Source of the DNA: Actinomycetospora straminea
GTDB taxonomy: Bacteria > Actinomycetota > Actinomycetes > Mycobacteriales > Pseudonocardiaceae
DNA: 59,174 nt
Direction: 5' to 3'
Assembly (NCBI RefSeq): GCF_028737255.1
Contig: NZ_JAQZAN010000030.1
Location: 1-59,174 of the forward strand
The notes beneath the pieces were generated by a model. It ran no database searches. It was given only the letters and a program-made list of their open reading frames with translations, and was not told the origin of the DNA. The translations under genes and the position numbers were made by a program. Positions within the stretch are counted from its first letter, which is position 1, and each line of letters begins with the position of its first letter. Of this stretch, positions 26,105 through 35,618 are shown one piece after another.

Positions 26105-27865
26105 TCAGCGCAGGGGGTGGCGGGGGATGGAGCGGAGGTTGGAGCGGGCGAGGTCGACCATCTTGCCGACGCCCCCGGCCAGAACCGTCCGCATCCCCGC
26201 CAGCGCGAAGCCGCGCACCTGCTCGGCGGTGATGTGCGGCGGGATCGACAGGGCGTTGGGGTCGGTGCGCACGTCCACCAGCGAGGGGCCGCGGTGGTCG
26301 AGCGCCCCGCGCAGCGCCGCCCGCAGCTCGCGCGGGTCGCCCACCGTCACCGCGTGCAGCCCGGCCGCGCGGGCGATCGCGCCGAGGTCGGCGGGTCCGT
26401 GGTCGGTCTGGAACGACGGGAACCCGGCGACCATCATCTCGAGCCGGATCATGCCCAGCGAGCCGTTGTTGAACGCGACCACGGTGAGGTCGAGGTCGTG
26501 CTCGGCGGCGGTGAGCAGCTCGCCCATCAGCATCGTCAGCCCGCCGTCGCCCGACATCGACACGACCTGGCGCCCCGGCTGCGACACCGCCGCCCCGATC
26601 GCGTGCGGCAGCGCGTTCGCCATCGTCCCGTGCCGGAACGACCCGACGATGCGCCGCCGCCCGGTCGGCGTGATGTAGCGGGCCGCCCAGACGTTGCACA
26701 TCCCCGTGTCGACGGTGACGACGGCGTCGTCGGCGAGCTCGTCGTCGAGCACCGCCGCGACGTACTCGGGGTGCACGGGGCGGTGGTCCTCGACGCGCGT
26801 CGTGTACGCGTCGACGACGTGCTCGAGCGCGTCGGCGTGGTGGCGCAGCATGCGGTCGAGGAACGTGCGGTCGGTCTTCTCGGTGACGAGCGGCAGCAGC
26901 GCGCGCAGGGTCGCGCCGACGTCGCCCTCGACGCCGAGGTCCAGCACGGAGCGCCGACCGAGGTGCCGGGCGTCGCGGTCCACCTGCACGGTGTGCGCCT
27001 GCGGCAGGAAACCGTCGTAGGGGAAGTCGGTGCCGAGCAGCACGAGCAGGTCGGCCTCGTGGCTCGCCTCGAAGCAGGCGCCGTAGCCGAGCAGCCCGCT
27101 CATGCCGACGTCGTACGGGTTGTCGTACTGGATCCACTCCTTGCCGCCCAGCGAGTGCCCCACCGGCGCCTTCACCCGCTCGGCCAGCGCGAGCACCTCG
27201 TCGCGGGCCTCCCGCACCCCGGCGCCGACGAACAGCGTCACCGACGCCGCGGCGTCGATCCGCTCCGCCAGCGCCTCGACGCGGTCGGGCGCCGGGTGCA
27301 CCACCGACGACGGCGCCACGAGGTCGCCCCGCCCGGTCTCGTGCGCCGCGGGCAACGCGGTGATGTCGCCGGGGAGGATGAGCACCGACACCCCGCGGTC
27401 GGCCAGCGCGGTCTGCATCGCGATCCGCTGCAGCCGCGGCATCTGCTCCGGCCGCGAGATCAGCTCGACCCACGAGGAGCACTCGACGAAGAGCCGCTCG
27501 GGGTGGGTCTCCTGGAAGTAGTGGGTGCCGATCTGCAGTGACGGGATGTGCGACGCGATCGCGAGCACCGGGGCGGCCGAGCGGTGCGCGTCGTAGAGCC
27601 CCTGGACGAGGTGCGTGTTGCCGGGTCCGCAGCTGCCGGCGCACACCGCGAGCGTGCCGGTCAGCTGCGCCTCGGCGGCGGCCGCCAGCGCCCCGGCCTC
27701 CTCGTTGTGCACGTGGATCCAGTCGATCCCGCCCGCCGCGGCGCCGCCGGAGCGGCGCACCGCGTCGACGATCGGGTTGAGGCTGTCCCCCACCAGCCCG
27801 TAGATGCGGCGGACACCCGCCTGGACGAGGACCTCGATGAGCTGATCGGCGACGGTGCGGGCCAC
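26105..27865 (-). CDS. poxB: thiamine-pyrophosphate enzyme, pyruvate dehydrogenase (quinone)/oxidase-like
   Basis: A 586-residue ThDP-dependent enzyme of the PoxB/acetolactate synthase family. The N-terminal Pyr domain has the activating Glu in HVHNEEAGALAAA near 50, the central FAD-type domain runs from about 190 to 330, and the PP domain has the metal motif GDGGLTMLMG...FNN near 425-455. It probably decarboxylates pyruvate to acetate and passes electrons to quinone. Start GTG 27865 gives the usual PoxB length; the longer open frame upstream overlaps the permease promoter. A perfect 22-bp palindrome ends five bases before the start. The gene symbol is by family likeness; other 2-oxo acids are possible. 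Confidence 0.88.
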   Translation of the reverse strand: MARTVADQLIEVLVQAGVRRIYGLVGDSLNPIVDAVRRSGGAAAGGIDWIHVHNEEAGALAAAAEAQLTGTLAVCAGSCGPGNTHLVQGLYDAHRSAAPVLAIASHIPSLQIGTHYFQETHPERLFVECSSWVELISRPEQMPRLQRIAMQTALADRGVSVLILPGDITALPAAHETGRGDLVAPSSVVHPAPDRVEALAERIDAAASVTLFVGAGVREARDEVLALAERVKAPVGHSLGGKEWIQYDNPYDVGMSGLLGYGACFEASHEADLLVLLGTDFPYDGFLPQAHTVQVDRDARHLGRRSVLDLGVEGDVGATLRALLPLVTEKTDRTFLDRMLRHHADALEHVVDAYTTRVEDHRPVHPEYVAAVLDDELADDAVVTVDTGMCNVWAARYITPTGRRRIVGSFRHGTMANALPHAIGAAVSQPGRQVVSMSGDGGLTMLMGELLTAAEHDLDLTVVAFNNGSLGMIRLEMMVAGFPSFQTDHGPADLGAIARAAGLHAVTVGDPRELRAALRGALDHRGPSLVDVRTDPNALSIPPHITAEQVRGFALAGMRTVLAGGVGKMVDLARSNLRSIPRHPLR

Positions 27866-27869
27866 GGCG

Positions 27870-27891
27870 GTGATCGTGGCACCACGATCAC
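27870..27891. promoter_or_regulatory. perfect 22-bp palindrome upstream of the poxB-like gene
   Basis: GTGATCGTGG and CCACGATCAC are separated by CA. Its edge is five bases from the poxB-like GTG and about 60 bases from the permease GTG, so a bound protein would block the poxB-like start directly. Confidence 0.65.
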
Positions 27892-27950
27892 GTTCTCCGC
27901 GATGCCTCGGCGGTGGCGTCGCGCTCGGGCGGGCCGGGTACCGGACGTCC

Positions 27951-29219
27951 GTGACCGGCGCGTCCCCGGACCCCACGCCACCCCCCCACTCCCCGCAGCC
28001 CGACCGACCCGCCGGCCTCGAGCGACGGCTCGGCCTCACCGACGCCGTCGTCATCGGGCTCGGTTCGATGCTCGGCGCGGGCGTGTTCGCCGCCTTCGGG
28101 CCCGCGGCCGCCGCGGCGGGCTCGGCGCTGCTCATCGGCCTCGCCGTCGCCGCGGTCGTCGCCTACGCGAACGCGACGTCGTCGGCGCGGCTCGCGGCCC
28201 TCTACCCCGAGTCCGGCGGCACCTACGTCTACGGGCGCCGGCGCCTCGGCGACGTGTGGGGCTTCCTCGCCGGCTGGGGCTTCGTCGTCGGCAAGACCGC
28301 GTCGTGCGCCGCGATGGCCCTGACGCTCGGCAGCTACGCCTGGCCCGAGCAGGCGCGTGCGGTCGCCGCGGTGGCGGTCGTGCTGGTGACGGCGGTGAAC
28401 TGCCGCGGGGTCGCGAAGACCGTCGCCGCCACCCGCGTGCTCGTCGTGCTCACGCTCCTCGCGCTCGTCGCGGTCGTGGTGGGCGCCCTGCTCCGGCCGG
28501 GGACCTCGCCGGCCCTGGTCCTCGAGGGCGCGTCGGGCGGGGTGGGCGGCGTGCTGCAGGCCGCCGGGCTGCTCTTCTTCGCGTTCGCGGGGTACGCGCG
28601 CATCGCCACGCTCGGCGAGGAGGTGCGCGACCCCGCCCGCACCATCCCGCGCGCGGTGCCGATCGCGCTCGGGATCGTCGTGGTGATCTACGCGGTGGTC
28701 GGGGCGAGCGCGCTGGCCGCCGTCGGTCCCGCCGCGCTCGCCGCGTCCCCGTTCCCGCTCGCGACGGCCGCGGGCGGCGGGGTGTTCGGGACCGTCGTCC
28801 GCGTCGGCGCCGCGGTGGCGTCGGCGGGCGTGCTGCTCTCGCTGGTCGCCGGGGTCGGGCGCACGACGCTGGCCATGGCGCGGGACCGCGAGCTCCCGTC
28901 GGCGCTCGCCGCGATCCACCCGCGCTTCCGCGTGCCGCACCGCGCCGAGCTCCTCGTCGGCGCCGTGGTCCTCGCCCTGGTGCTGGTGACCGACCTGCGC
29001 GAGGCCATCGGGTTCTCGAGCTTCGCCGTGCTCGTCTACTACGCGATCGCCAACGCCGCGGCCCTGACGCTCGGCCGCGCCCGCGTCCTCGCGAGCCTGG
29101 GCCTCGTCGGCTGCGTGGTCCTCGCCGTCACCCTCCCGCTCGTCAGCGTGCTCGTCGGCGCGGCCGTGCTGCTCGCGGGCCTCGCCGGCCGGGCCCTGGT
29201 GCGTCGCCGACGGGGATGA
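27951..29219 (+). CDS. APC superfamily amino acid/polyamine permease
   Basis: A 422-residue inner-membrane transporter with about 12 hydrophobic segments. The first helix has the APC signature GLGSMLGAGVFAAFG (about 37-51), followed by YANATSSARLAALYPESGGTYVYGR near 85-108. The LGEEVRDPARTIPRA loop (near 220) is typical of the amino acid permease branch. It is slightly short of the 450-500 residue norm but complete at both ends. GTG 27951 is taken as start because the first membrane helix follows a short Pro-rich tail; there is no clear ribosome site. It is divergent from the poxB-like gene. Confidence 0.86.
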   Translation: MTGASPDPTPPPHSPQPDRPAGLERRLGLTDAVVIGLGSMLGAGVFAAFGPAAAAAGSALLIGLAVAAVVAYANATSSARLAALYPESGGTYVYGRRRLGDVWGFLAGWGFVVGKTASCAAMALTLGSYAWPEQARAVAAVAVVLVTAVNCRGVAKTVAATRVLVVLTLLALVAVVVGALLRPGTSPALVLEGASGGVGGVLQAAGLLFFAFAGYARIATLGEEVRDPARTIPRAVPIALGIVVVIYAVVGASALAAVGPAALAASPFPLATAAGGGVFGTVVRVGAAVASAGVLLSLVAGVGRTTLAMARDRELPSALAAIHPRFRVPHRAELLVGAVVLALVLVTDLREAIGFSSFAVLVYYAIANAAALTLGRARVLASLGLVGCVVLAVTLPLVSVLVGAAVLLAGLAGRALVRRRRG

Positions 29220-29240
29220 GCAGCTCGCCGCGTCACCCGA

Positions 29241-29255
29241 CCGCGACCGTCGCGG
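29241..29255 (+). terminator. short hairpin, weak terminator candidate
   Basis: CCGCGA and TCGCGG arms around CCG lie 22 bases after the permease stop and 29 bases before the next start. Confidence 0.3.
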
Positions 29256-29283
29256 GGTGTCCGGTCCGTGCTTCGCTGGGCAC

Positions 29284-30516
29284 GTGGTGGGGGTGACCGG
29301 GCACGACGACCCGACGGTCGAGATCCCGACGGTGTCCGCGGGGCGCGCCACGACGACGATTGCGGTGCTGTCCGTCCTCGCCCTCGCGACCCTGGTCCTG
29401 CTCGCCGCCGCGGTCACCGCGGTCGCGCCGACGACCGCGCTCGCCGGACCGGTCGCCTCGCCCCTGCTCGTGGTCGTGTACGGGCCGCTCCTGCTGGTGC
29501 TCGGCCTCGTCGTGACGGTCGGCGCGTGGCTGCTGCAGCGCTCCCGGCGGGCGCGTCGGGCGACGACCGTCGTCGCGGTGCTCGCGACGGTGGCGACGCT
29601 CGTGCTCGCCGGCGCGGTCGGGGCGGTGGTCGTCGCCGCGCTCGGCGCCGGCGGCGGCGTCGACCCGTGGCGGGCGCTCGTCCTCTCCGGCCCGCCCTCG
29701 GGCGCGGCGCCCGACGAGCGCACCGTCTACACGACCACCCCCGAGGGCCAGGACCTCCACCTCGCCGTCACCCGCCCGCGCGGGGCGGCCGGACCGGCGC
29801 CGGTGTTCGTGTGGGTGCACGGCGGCGGCTGGGCGACGGGCTCGGAGCTCGACCGGGCCGCCGACATGCGTCGTCTCGCCGACGCGGGCTGGCTCGCGGT
29901 CTCCGTCGAGTACACGCTCTCGCGCCCCGGCCGCCCGACCTGGGACGCCGCCGGGCCCCAGGTGGCGTGCGCGCTCGCGCGGGTCGCGGAGCAGGCCGCG
30001 GCACGGGGCGGCGACCCGCGCCGGATCGTGCTCGGCGGCGACTCGGCGGGCGGGCAGCTCGCGGTCTCGGTCGGGTACCGCGCGGCCGCGGGCACGCAGG
30101 TCTCGGCCTGTCCCGGGCCGGTGCCGGTGCCCGTGCCGCGGGCCGTCGCGACGCTCTACCCGGCCGTCGACCTCGCCGACACCCACCGCCGCGGCGAGGG
30201 CGCGCAGCAGTTCGCCGTCGCCTACACCGGCGGCACGCCCGACCAGGTGCCCGACCGCTACCGGGCGGTGACGGGCACCGACGTCCTCACCCCGCAGGCC
30301 CCACCGACCCTCGCGATCGTGCCGGCCCGCGACCGCCTCGTCCCGCCCGAGGGCGCGACCGACTTCGTCGAGGCCGCCCGGGCCGTCGGGGTCGACGCGC
30401 AGCAGGTCGACGTGCCGTTCGCCGACCACGCCTTCGACACCGGCCCCGACGGCTCGCTGGGCCACCAGGCGGCGTTCTCGGTGCTCGCCGCGTGGGCCGG
30501 TGAACAGGTCCGGTGA
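29284..30516 (+). CDS. membrane-anchored alpha/beta hydrolase (BD-FAE/esterase-like)
   Basis: A protein of about 410 residues. The N-terminal third has three hydrophobic segments (near 24-46, 50-75 and 85-110), and the C-terminal part is an alpha/beta hydrolase with the oxyanion motif HGGGW (near 180) and nucleophile motif GDSAGG (near 254), as in the hormone-sensitive-lipase/carboxylesterase group. The late DHAFD gives the catalytic His. The hydrolase part probably faces outside the membrane. Start GTG 29284 is chosen because TTCGCT lies six bases before it (leaderless pattern); GTG 29287 and 29293 are alternatives. Confidence 0.85.
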   Translation: MVGVTGHDDPTVEIPTVSAGRATTTIAVLSVLALATLVLLAAAVTAVAPTTALAGPVASPLLVVVYGPLLLVLGLVVTVGAWLLQRSRRARRATTVVAVLATVATLVLAGAVGAVVVAALGAGGGVDPWRALVLSGPPSGAAPDERTVYTTTPEGQDLHLAVTRPRGAAGPAPVFVWVHGGGWATGSELDRAADMRRLADAGWLAVSVEYTLSRPGRPTWDAAGPQVACALARVAEQAAARGGDPRRIVLGGDSAGGQLAVSVGYRAAAGTQVSACPGPVPVPVPRAVATLYPAVDLADTHRRGEGAQQFAVAYTGGTPDQVPDRYRAVTGTDVLTPQAPPTLAIVPARDRLVPPEGATDFVEAARAVGVDAQQVDVPFADHAFDTGPDGSLGHQAAFSVLAAWAGEQVR

Positions 30517-30551
30517 GCGGTCGTGTGCTCCTCGTCGGGTAGGCCTCGAGC

Positions 30552-31184
30552 ATGGACACCGACCGTTTCGAGGGATGGATCGCCGGCGTCGGCACGGCGG
30601 CCGGGCTGCGCGCGGTCGTCGGGCACTGGCCGCGCTCGCCGTTCGGGGCGTTCACCGACGTGATGGTCGAGCGCCCCGACGGCCGGCGCATCCTGCTCGC
30701 GCCCGACGAGCAGGTGCGCGACTTCGTGGCCGCCACGTACACGTTCGACGAGGTGCGGCTCGGCCCGGTGACGCACCGCGCCGGGATCGGCGAGCACCAC
30801 GTGACCACCACGGAGCTGGACCTGACCGTGCAGGTCGGCGGGCGCCCGCCGCTGGGGTGGCTGCTGCGCGCGGTGCCCGGACGTCTCGCGACGGCACCGG
30901 CCTGGATCACCGCGATCGACGTCGTCGCGCGGCGTGTGCTGCCCGGCGTGCGCACGGTGGGCAGCGCCGGCGGCGGGCGCCGCGAGTACTACGGCGCGCG
31001 GGACCTGCACCGCGTCGCCGGCGCCCGCATGCGCTGGGAGGGCGTCGACCAGGGCGCGCTCACCCCGGTCTCGCCGCCGGTGCGCTTCGGCTTCGGCTCG
31101 ACGCCGCGCACCCCGTCGCTGGTGCGCATCACCACGCTGATCCGGCATACCGCGGACGGCGCGCGGATAGCCTCGGAGACATGA
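30552..31184 (+). CDS. hypothetical protein (210 aa)
   Basis: A 210-residue soluble protein with a pattern of beta strands ([39 protein letters not shown]) and a His/Arg-rich end. It resembles uncharacterised actinobacterial proteins, but I cannot name a domain with certainty. Start ATG 30552 has TAGGCC six bases before it. Its stop overlaps the ATG of the SelO gene (ATGA), so the two are translationally coupled, which hints at a shared role in redox or protein-modification biology; that is inference only. Confidence 0.65.
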   Translation: MDTDRFEGWIAGVGTAAGLRAVVGHWPRSPFGAFTDVMVERPDGRRILLAPDEQVRDFVAATYTFDEVRLGPVTHRAGIGEHHVTTTELDLTVQVGGRPPLGWLLRAVPGRLATAPAWITAIDVVARRVLPGVRTVGSAGGGRREYYGARDLHRVAGARMRWEGVDQGALTPVSPPVRFGFGSTPRTPSLVRITTLIRHTADGARIASET

Positions 31185-32647
31185 CCGTCGCCGCTTCGCC
31201 CGTGACGCTCGACGACTGGTTCGTCCGCGACCTCGGCGGGCTCTACCAGCCGTGGGCCGCCGCGCCCTCGCCGTCGCCGGAGCTGGTGGCCCTCAACGAG
31301 GACCTGGCCGCCGAGCTCGGCGTCGACGCCGCCGCGCTGCAGAGCCCCGAGGGCGTCGCGGTCCTCGCCGGCGCCGCGGTGCCGACCGGGGCGACGCCGG
31401 TGGCGATGGCGTACGCGGGCCACCAGTTCGGCAACTACTCGCCGCGCCTCGGCGACGGCCGCGCGCTGCTGCTCGGCGAGCTCACCGACACCGCGGGCCG
31501 GCGCCGCGACCTGCACCTCAAGGGCTCGGGGCGCACGCCGTTCGCCCGCGGCGGCGACGGCCGGGCGACGCTCGGGCCGATGCTGCGCGAGTACGTCGTC
31601 GGCGAGGCGATGCACGCGCTCGGGATCCCGACGACGCGGGCGCTCGCCGTCGTCACCACCGGCGAGACGGTGATGCGCGAGACGCCGCTGCCCGGTGCCG
31701 TCCTCGCCCGCGTCGCCTCGAGTCACCTGCGCGTCGGCACGTTCCAGTACGCCGCCGCCACCCGCGACGCGGACCTCCTGCGCCGCCTCACCGACCACGC
31801 GATCGCCCGCCACCACCCGCAGGCCGCCGAGGCCGAGCGCCCGGCGCTGGCGCTGCTCGAGTCCGTCGTGGAGGCGCAGGCGGCGCTGGTCGCGCAGTGG
31901 ATGGACGTCGGCTTCGTCCACGGCGTCATGAACACCGACAACATGACGATCTCGGGCGAGACCATCGACTACGGCCCCTGCGCGTTCCTCGACGCCTACG
32001 ACCCCGCGACCGTGTTCAGCTCGATCGACCACGGCGGACGCTACGCGTTCGGCAACCAGCCGCAGGCCGCGCAGTGGAACCTCGCGCGGTTCGCCGAGTC
32101 GCTGCTGACGATGATCGCCGACGACCCCGAGCAGGCGATCGAGCCCGCGACCGCGGTCGTGTCCTCGTTCGGCGAGCGCTTCACGCGCCACCGATCGGCG
32201 GGGCTGCACGCCAAGATCGGGCTGGTCGGCGAGCACACCGAGCTGGTGCGGGACCTGGTGACGCTCCTGACCGACCAGCACCCCGACCACACCCGCTTCT
32301 TCCGCGGGCTCTCGGCCGCCGCGCGCGGGAACGCCTCCCCGGTGCTCGACCTCGTCGTCGACCGCGACGCCGTCGACGCGTGGCTCACGCGCTGGCGCAC
32401 GGCACTGGGGTCCCAGGAGCGCCAGGTGGCCGAGTCCGCCGACGCGATGGACCGCGTGAACCCCGTCTACATCCCGCGCAACCACCACGTCGAGGCCGCC
32501 CTGGACGCGGCGGTCGCGGGCGACCACGCGCCGTTCCACCGCCTCGTCGACGTCGTCGCGCACCCGTACGCGGAGCGCCCGGGGCTCGAGGACTACGCGA
32601 AGGGCGACCCGTCGGCCACGGGCTACGTCACGTACTGCGGCACCTGA
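31181..32647 (+). CDS. selO: SelO/YdiU family protein adenylyltransferase
   Basis: A 488-residue pseudokinase that transfers AMP from ATP to Ser/Thr/Tyr of proteins, known in E. coli as YdiU. The nucleotide-binding Lys is in LHLKGSG (114). The catalytic segment GVMNTDNM (248-255) and DYGP (263-266) hold the metal-binding Asn and Asp residues. The conserved Cys three residues from the C-terminus (YCGT, Cys486) is the position of selenocysteine in animal SelO. Length is normal. ATG 31181 overlaps the stop of the gene before it. A strong hairpin follows the stop codon. Confidence 0.95.
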   Translation: MTVAASPVTLDDWFVRDLGGLYQPWAAAPSPSPELVALNEDLAAELGVDAAALQSPEGVAVLAGAAVPTGATPVAMAYAGHQFGNYSPRLGDGRALLLGELTDTAGRRRDLHLKGSGRTPFARGGDGRATLGPMLREYVVGEAMHALGIPTTRALAVVTTGETVMRETPLPGAVLARVASSHLRVGTFQYAAATRDADLLRRLTDHAIARHHPQAAEAERPALALLESVVEAQAALVAQWMDVGFVHGVMNTDNMTISGETIDYGPCAFLDAYDPATVFSSIDHGGRYAFGNQPQAAQWNLARFAESLLTMIADDPEQAIEPATAVVSSFGERFTRHRSAGLHAKIGLVGEHTELVRDLVTLLTDQHPDHTRFFRGLSAAARGNASPVLDLVVDRDAVDAWLTRWRTALGSQERQVAESADAMDRVNPVYIPRNHHVEAALDAAVAGDHAPFHRLVDVVAHPYAERPGLEDYAKGDPSATGYVTYCGT

Positions 32648-32650
32648 GCC

Positions 32651-32675
32651 GACCCGTGTCCCGAGGACACGGGTC
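32651..32675. terminator. bidirectional hairpin terminator
   Basis: GACCCGTGTCC and GGACACGGGTC form an 11-bp perfect stem with a CGA loop. It lies between the convergent selO and flavin monooxygenase genes, three bases after the selO stop. Confidence 0.85.
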
Positions 32676-32678
32676 CGC

Positions 32679-34316
32679 TCACGCCATCGCCACCGGCGGC
32701 TCCGGCAGCGACGCCCCCGTCAGCACGGCGAGGTGCGTCGCGAGTCCCGCCGCGGTCAACGGCCGCGCCGTCCAGCCCACGTAGCCGTCGGGGCGCACGA
32801 GCACCGCGTCCCCGCCGCGCATCCCGTACGCCGCGGCCAGGTCGCCCGCGCCGTCGACGAGGCACGGCTCGCCGGCGTCGGCGAACGCGGCGGCGAGCGC
32901 GGGCGCCACCACGGCGTGCACGCGCAGCGGCAGCCCGCACGACGCCGCCAGCGCGCGCACGGCGCCGATCTCCGGCAGCTGGGCGGCGTCGTCGACGCAG
33001 GCGAGCAGGGCGAACTCGGTGGCGGCGAGCACCGCGTGCAGCCGCAGCGGGTCGGTCGCGGTGTCGCGGCGCAGGCCGCGGGCGTCGGGGGCGCGGTCGC
33101 CGGGCCGCACCCCGAGGGCCTCGCCGTCCGCACCGACGATCGGGCTGTCGGGGTAGCCGACCAGCAGCTGCGCCTCGCGCCGCAGCATCGTCTCGGGGTC
33201 GTCGGCGTCGAACCCCTGACGGGCGTGGCGCACGGTGCGCCCGACGACCTCCTCGCCGACCGGGTGGCGCTCGGCGTGGTAGCTCTCGAGCAGCGCGGGG
33301 GCGGCGCGTCCGTCGACGACCAGCGCGAGCTTCCACGCGAGGTTGAGCGCGTCCTGGATGCCGGTGTTCATGCCCTGCCCGCCGGTGGGCGGGTGGATGT
33401 GGGCCGCGTCGCCCGCGATGAACACCCGGCCGTCGCCGTAGCGGGAGGCGAGACGGTGGCTGATGCGGAACACCGACGACCACCGCAGGTCCGACACCGT
33501 CGTGGGTGCGGGGGCCAGGCGGTCGACGACGGCCTGGAGGTCCGCCACCGCGGGGGCACGGCCGGACTCGAGCCCGTGGACGACGCCGTCGCCGGACCCG
33601 GCGGCGGGCGCGGCGCGCAGCTCCGGCGGGGCCACCATCGAGATGCGGTAGCGACCGTGCTCGGGCAGGGGGATGGCGACGAGGACGTCGTCGGGCGCCC
33701 CGGGCACCGCGCGGGTGATCCGGACGCCGTACCCGGCCGGCATCGACCAGTCGAGCACGACGTCGCCGAGCATGTACTCCTCGGGGAACGCGTCGCCCTC
33801 GAACCCGGTCCCCAGGCCCTTGCGCACGACGCTGTGGGCACCGTCGGCGCCGACGAGGTACGCGGTGCGCACGGTGCGCTCCCCGGCGGACGAGCGCAGC
33901 TGCAGCGTCACCCCGTCCGCGTCCTGGGTGAAGCCCACCAGCGCCGTCCCGCGCTCCACCGCGCCGCCGTGGCGGTGCAGCTCCTCGGCGAGCAGGCGCT
34001 CGGTCGTGTACTGCGGCAGCGTGGTGAAGCCGTAGGGCACGTCCGGGGGCAGGGCGAGCTCCAGGCGCGCCACCTGCTCGCCGTCGCGGTACACGATCTG
34101 GCCGCGCATCGTGCGCACCTCGTCGAGGGCCGCGGTGAGCATGCCGGTGCGCTCCCAGTGCTCGAGCGTGCGCGGCTGGAGCCCGACGGCCTTGGCGTAG
34201 TGCCGGGGCTCGTCGAGCTGGTCGATCACCAGGGGGCGGACCCCCCGGCGGGCGAGCTCGACGGCGGCGGTGAGCCCGACCGGGCCGGCCCCCACGACGA
34301 CGACGTCCAGGTCCAT
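32679..34316 (-). CDS. class A flavin monooxygenase (phenol hydroxylase/MhpA-like)
   Basis: A 545-residue FAD-dependent aromatic hydroxylase. The dinucleotide motif GAGPVG is at 9-14, the DG motif GADGAHSVVR at 156-165, and the GD motif RVFIAGDAAHIHPPTGGQGMN near 295-315. A thioredoxin-like C-terminal domain (about 400-545), as in PheA/MhpA and polyketide hydroxylases, completes the fold. It should hydroxylate a phenolic or quinone substrate with NAD(P)H and oxygen. Start ATG 34316 is preceded by GGAGAGG. It is a single transcription unit between two divergent or convergent neighbours; no ring-cleavage gene is near it. Confidence 0.92.
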   Translation of the reverse strand: MDLDVVVVGAGPVGLTAAVELARRGVRPLVIDQLDEPRHYAKAVGLQPRTLEHWERTGMLTAALDEVRTMRGQIVYRDGEQVARLELALPPDVPYGFTTLPQYTTERLLAEELHRHGGAVERGTALVGFTQDADGVTLQLRSSAGERTVRTAYLVGADGAHSVVRKGLGTGFEGDAFPEEYMLGDVVLDWSMPAGYGVRITRAVPGAPDDVLVAIPLPEHGRYRISMVAPPELRAAPAAGSGDGVVHGLESGRAPAVADLQAVVDRLAPAPTTVSDLRWSSVFRISHRLASRYGDGRVFIAGDAAHIHPPTGGQGMNTGIQDALNLAWKLALVVDGRAAPALLESYHAERHPVGEEVVGRTVRHARQGFDADDPETMLRREAQLLVGYPDSPIVGADGEALGVRPGDRAPDARGLRRDTATDPLRLHAVLAATEFALLACVDDAAQLPEIGAVRALAASCGLPLRVHAVVAPALAAAFADAGEPCLVDGAGDLAAAYGMRGGDAVLVRPDGYVGWTARPLTAAGLATHLAVLTGASLPEPPVAMA

Positions 34317-34456
34317 ACCGGCTCCTCTCCGTCACCGTCGGACGCGTGCCGACGGCTACGGCCACCTGTTCAGCCCAGCTCCGAGATCCGTTCAGCCACG
34401 AGGAGTACAACGCACCGCCGTGCCGCCGTCAACGACACGGGCGGACGGGCGCGGAA

Positions 34457-34469
34457 TAGTTGACGTGTC
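34457..34469 (+). promoter_or_regulatory. possible RosR-type half site
   Basis: TAGTTGACGTGTC resembles the first half of the Corynebacterium RosR operator as I recall it (12 of 13 positions). The second half is degraded to a C run. This is weak. Confidence 0.25.
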
Positions 34470-34492
34470 CCCCATCGTTCACGAGGATGCAG

Positions 34493-34506
34493 GTTGAAGG
34501 TTCAAC
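34493..34506. promoter_or_regulatory. palindromic operator before the LLM/FMN reductase pair
   Basis: GTTGAA and TTCAAC are perfect arms around GG, ending 17 bases before ATG 34524. TTGAA/TTCAA palindromes are common MarR-family targets, so redox control is possible. Confidence 0.5.
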
Positions 34507-34523
34507 GAGATGGAGTGAGGGCC

Positions 34524-35618
34524 ATGCAGTTCGGTGTCTTCTCGGTCAGCGACATCACCCCGGACCCGACCACCGGCCGCACGCCGACCGAGGCGGAGCG
34601 CCTGCAGGCCGTCCTGCGGATCGCGGAGAAGACCGAGGAGGTCGGCCTCGACGTCTTCGCCCTCGGCGAGCACCACAACCCGCCGTTCTTCTCGTCCTCC
34701 CCCACGACGACGCTCGCGTGGATCGCCGCCCGCACCCAGCGGTTGCAGCTCTCGACGGCGACCACGCTGATCACCACGAACGACCCGGTGAAGATCGCCG
34801 AGGACTACGCGATGCTGCAGCACCTCGCGGGCGGCCGCGTCGACCTCACCCTGGGGCGCGGCAACACCGGCCCGGTCTATCCGTGGTTCGGCCAGGACAT
34901 CCGCCAGGGCATCCCGCTGGCGATCGAGAACTACGCGCTGCTGCGGCGGCTGTGGGACGAGGAGATCGTCGACTGGGAGGGGAAGTTCCGCACGCCGCTG
35001 CAGGGCTTCACGTCCACACCGCGCCCGCTCGACGGCGTCGCGCCGTTCGTCTGGCACGGCTCGATCCGCAGCCCGGAGATCGCCGAGCAGGCCGCGTACT
35101 ACGGCGACGGCTTCTTCCACAACCACATCTTCTGGCCGGCCGACCACACCCGGCGCATGGTCGACTTCTACCGCCGCCGCTTCGAGCACTACGGGCACGG
35201 CGACGCCGACCAGGCGATCGTCGGCCTCGGCGGTCAGGTGTTCGTGCGGAAGAACTCGCAGGACGCCGTGCGCGAGTTCCGGCCCTACTTCGACGAGGCG
35301 CCGGTCTACGGACACGGCCCCTCGCTGGAGGACTTCGCGCGCGAGACGCCGCTGACGGTGGGCAGCCCGCAGCAGGTCATCGACCGGACGCTGGGCTTCC
35401 GCGAGTACGTCGGTGACTACCAGCGCCAGCTCTTCCTCGTCGACCACGCGGGCCTGCCGCTGAAGACCGTCCTCGAGCAGCTGGACATGCTCGGCGAGGA
35501 GGTCGTGCCGGTGCTGCGCCAGGAGTTCGCCGCCCGGAAGCCGGCCCACGTGCCGGACGCCCCGACCCACGCGTCCCTGGTGGCGGCGCGCGACGGGAAG
35601 GTGGAGGTGACCGTCTGA
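34524..35618 (+). CDS. LLM class flavin-dependent oxidoreductase, CE1758-like
   Basis: A 364-residue luciferase-like monooxygenase, with FGVFSVSD start, ALGEHHNPPFFSSSP near 50-65, the GGRVDLTLGRGNTGP strand near 107-121, and a Gly-rich end. Its immediate downstream gene overlaps by TGATG and is an FMN reductase, the pairing described for the CE1758/CE1759 families of actinobacteria. The reductase would supply FMNH2 to this enzyme. ATG 34524 (MQFGVFS) has GGAG about eight bases upstream. The function in cells is unknown; related operons answer to oxidative stress. Confidence 0.88.
   Translation: MQFGVFSVSDITPDPTTGRTPTEAERLQAVLRIAEKTEEVGLDVFALGEHHNPPFFSSSPTTTLAWIAARTQRLQLSTATTLITTNDPVKIAEDYAMLQHLAGGRVDLTLGRGNTGPVYPWFGQDIRQGIPLAIENYALLRRLWDEEIVDWEGKFRTPLQGFTSTPRPLDGVAPFVWHGSIRSPEIAEQAAYYGDGFFHNHIFWPADHTRRMVDFYRRRFEHYGHGDADQAIVGLGGQVFVRKNSQDAVREFRPYFDEAPVYGHGPSLEDFARETPLTVGSPQQVIDRTLGFREYVGDYQRQLFLVDHAGLPLKTVLEQLDMLGEEVVPVLRQEFAARKPAHVPDAPTHASLVAARDGKVEVTV

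Noticed and set aside
27866..28135. N-terminal extension of the poxB-like gene
   Set aside because: It would lengthen the protein by 90 low-complexity residues, run through the palindrome and overlap the permease gene. The start at 27865 gives the family length.
34457..34469. Full RosR operator
   Set aside because: Only the first half matches from memory; the second half is a C run, so it was kept only as a weak half site.
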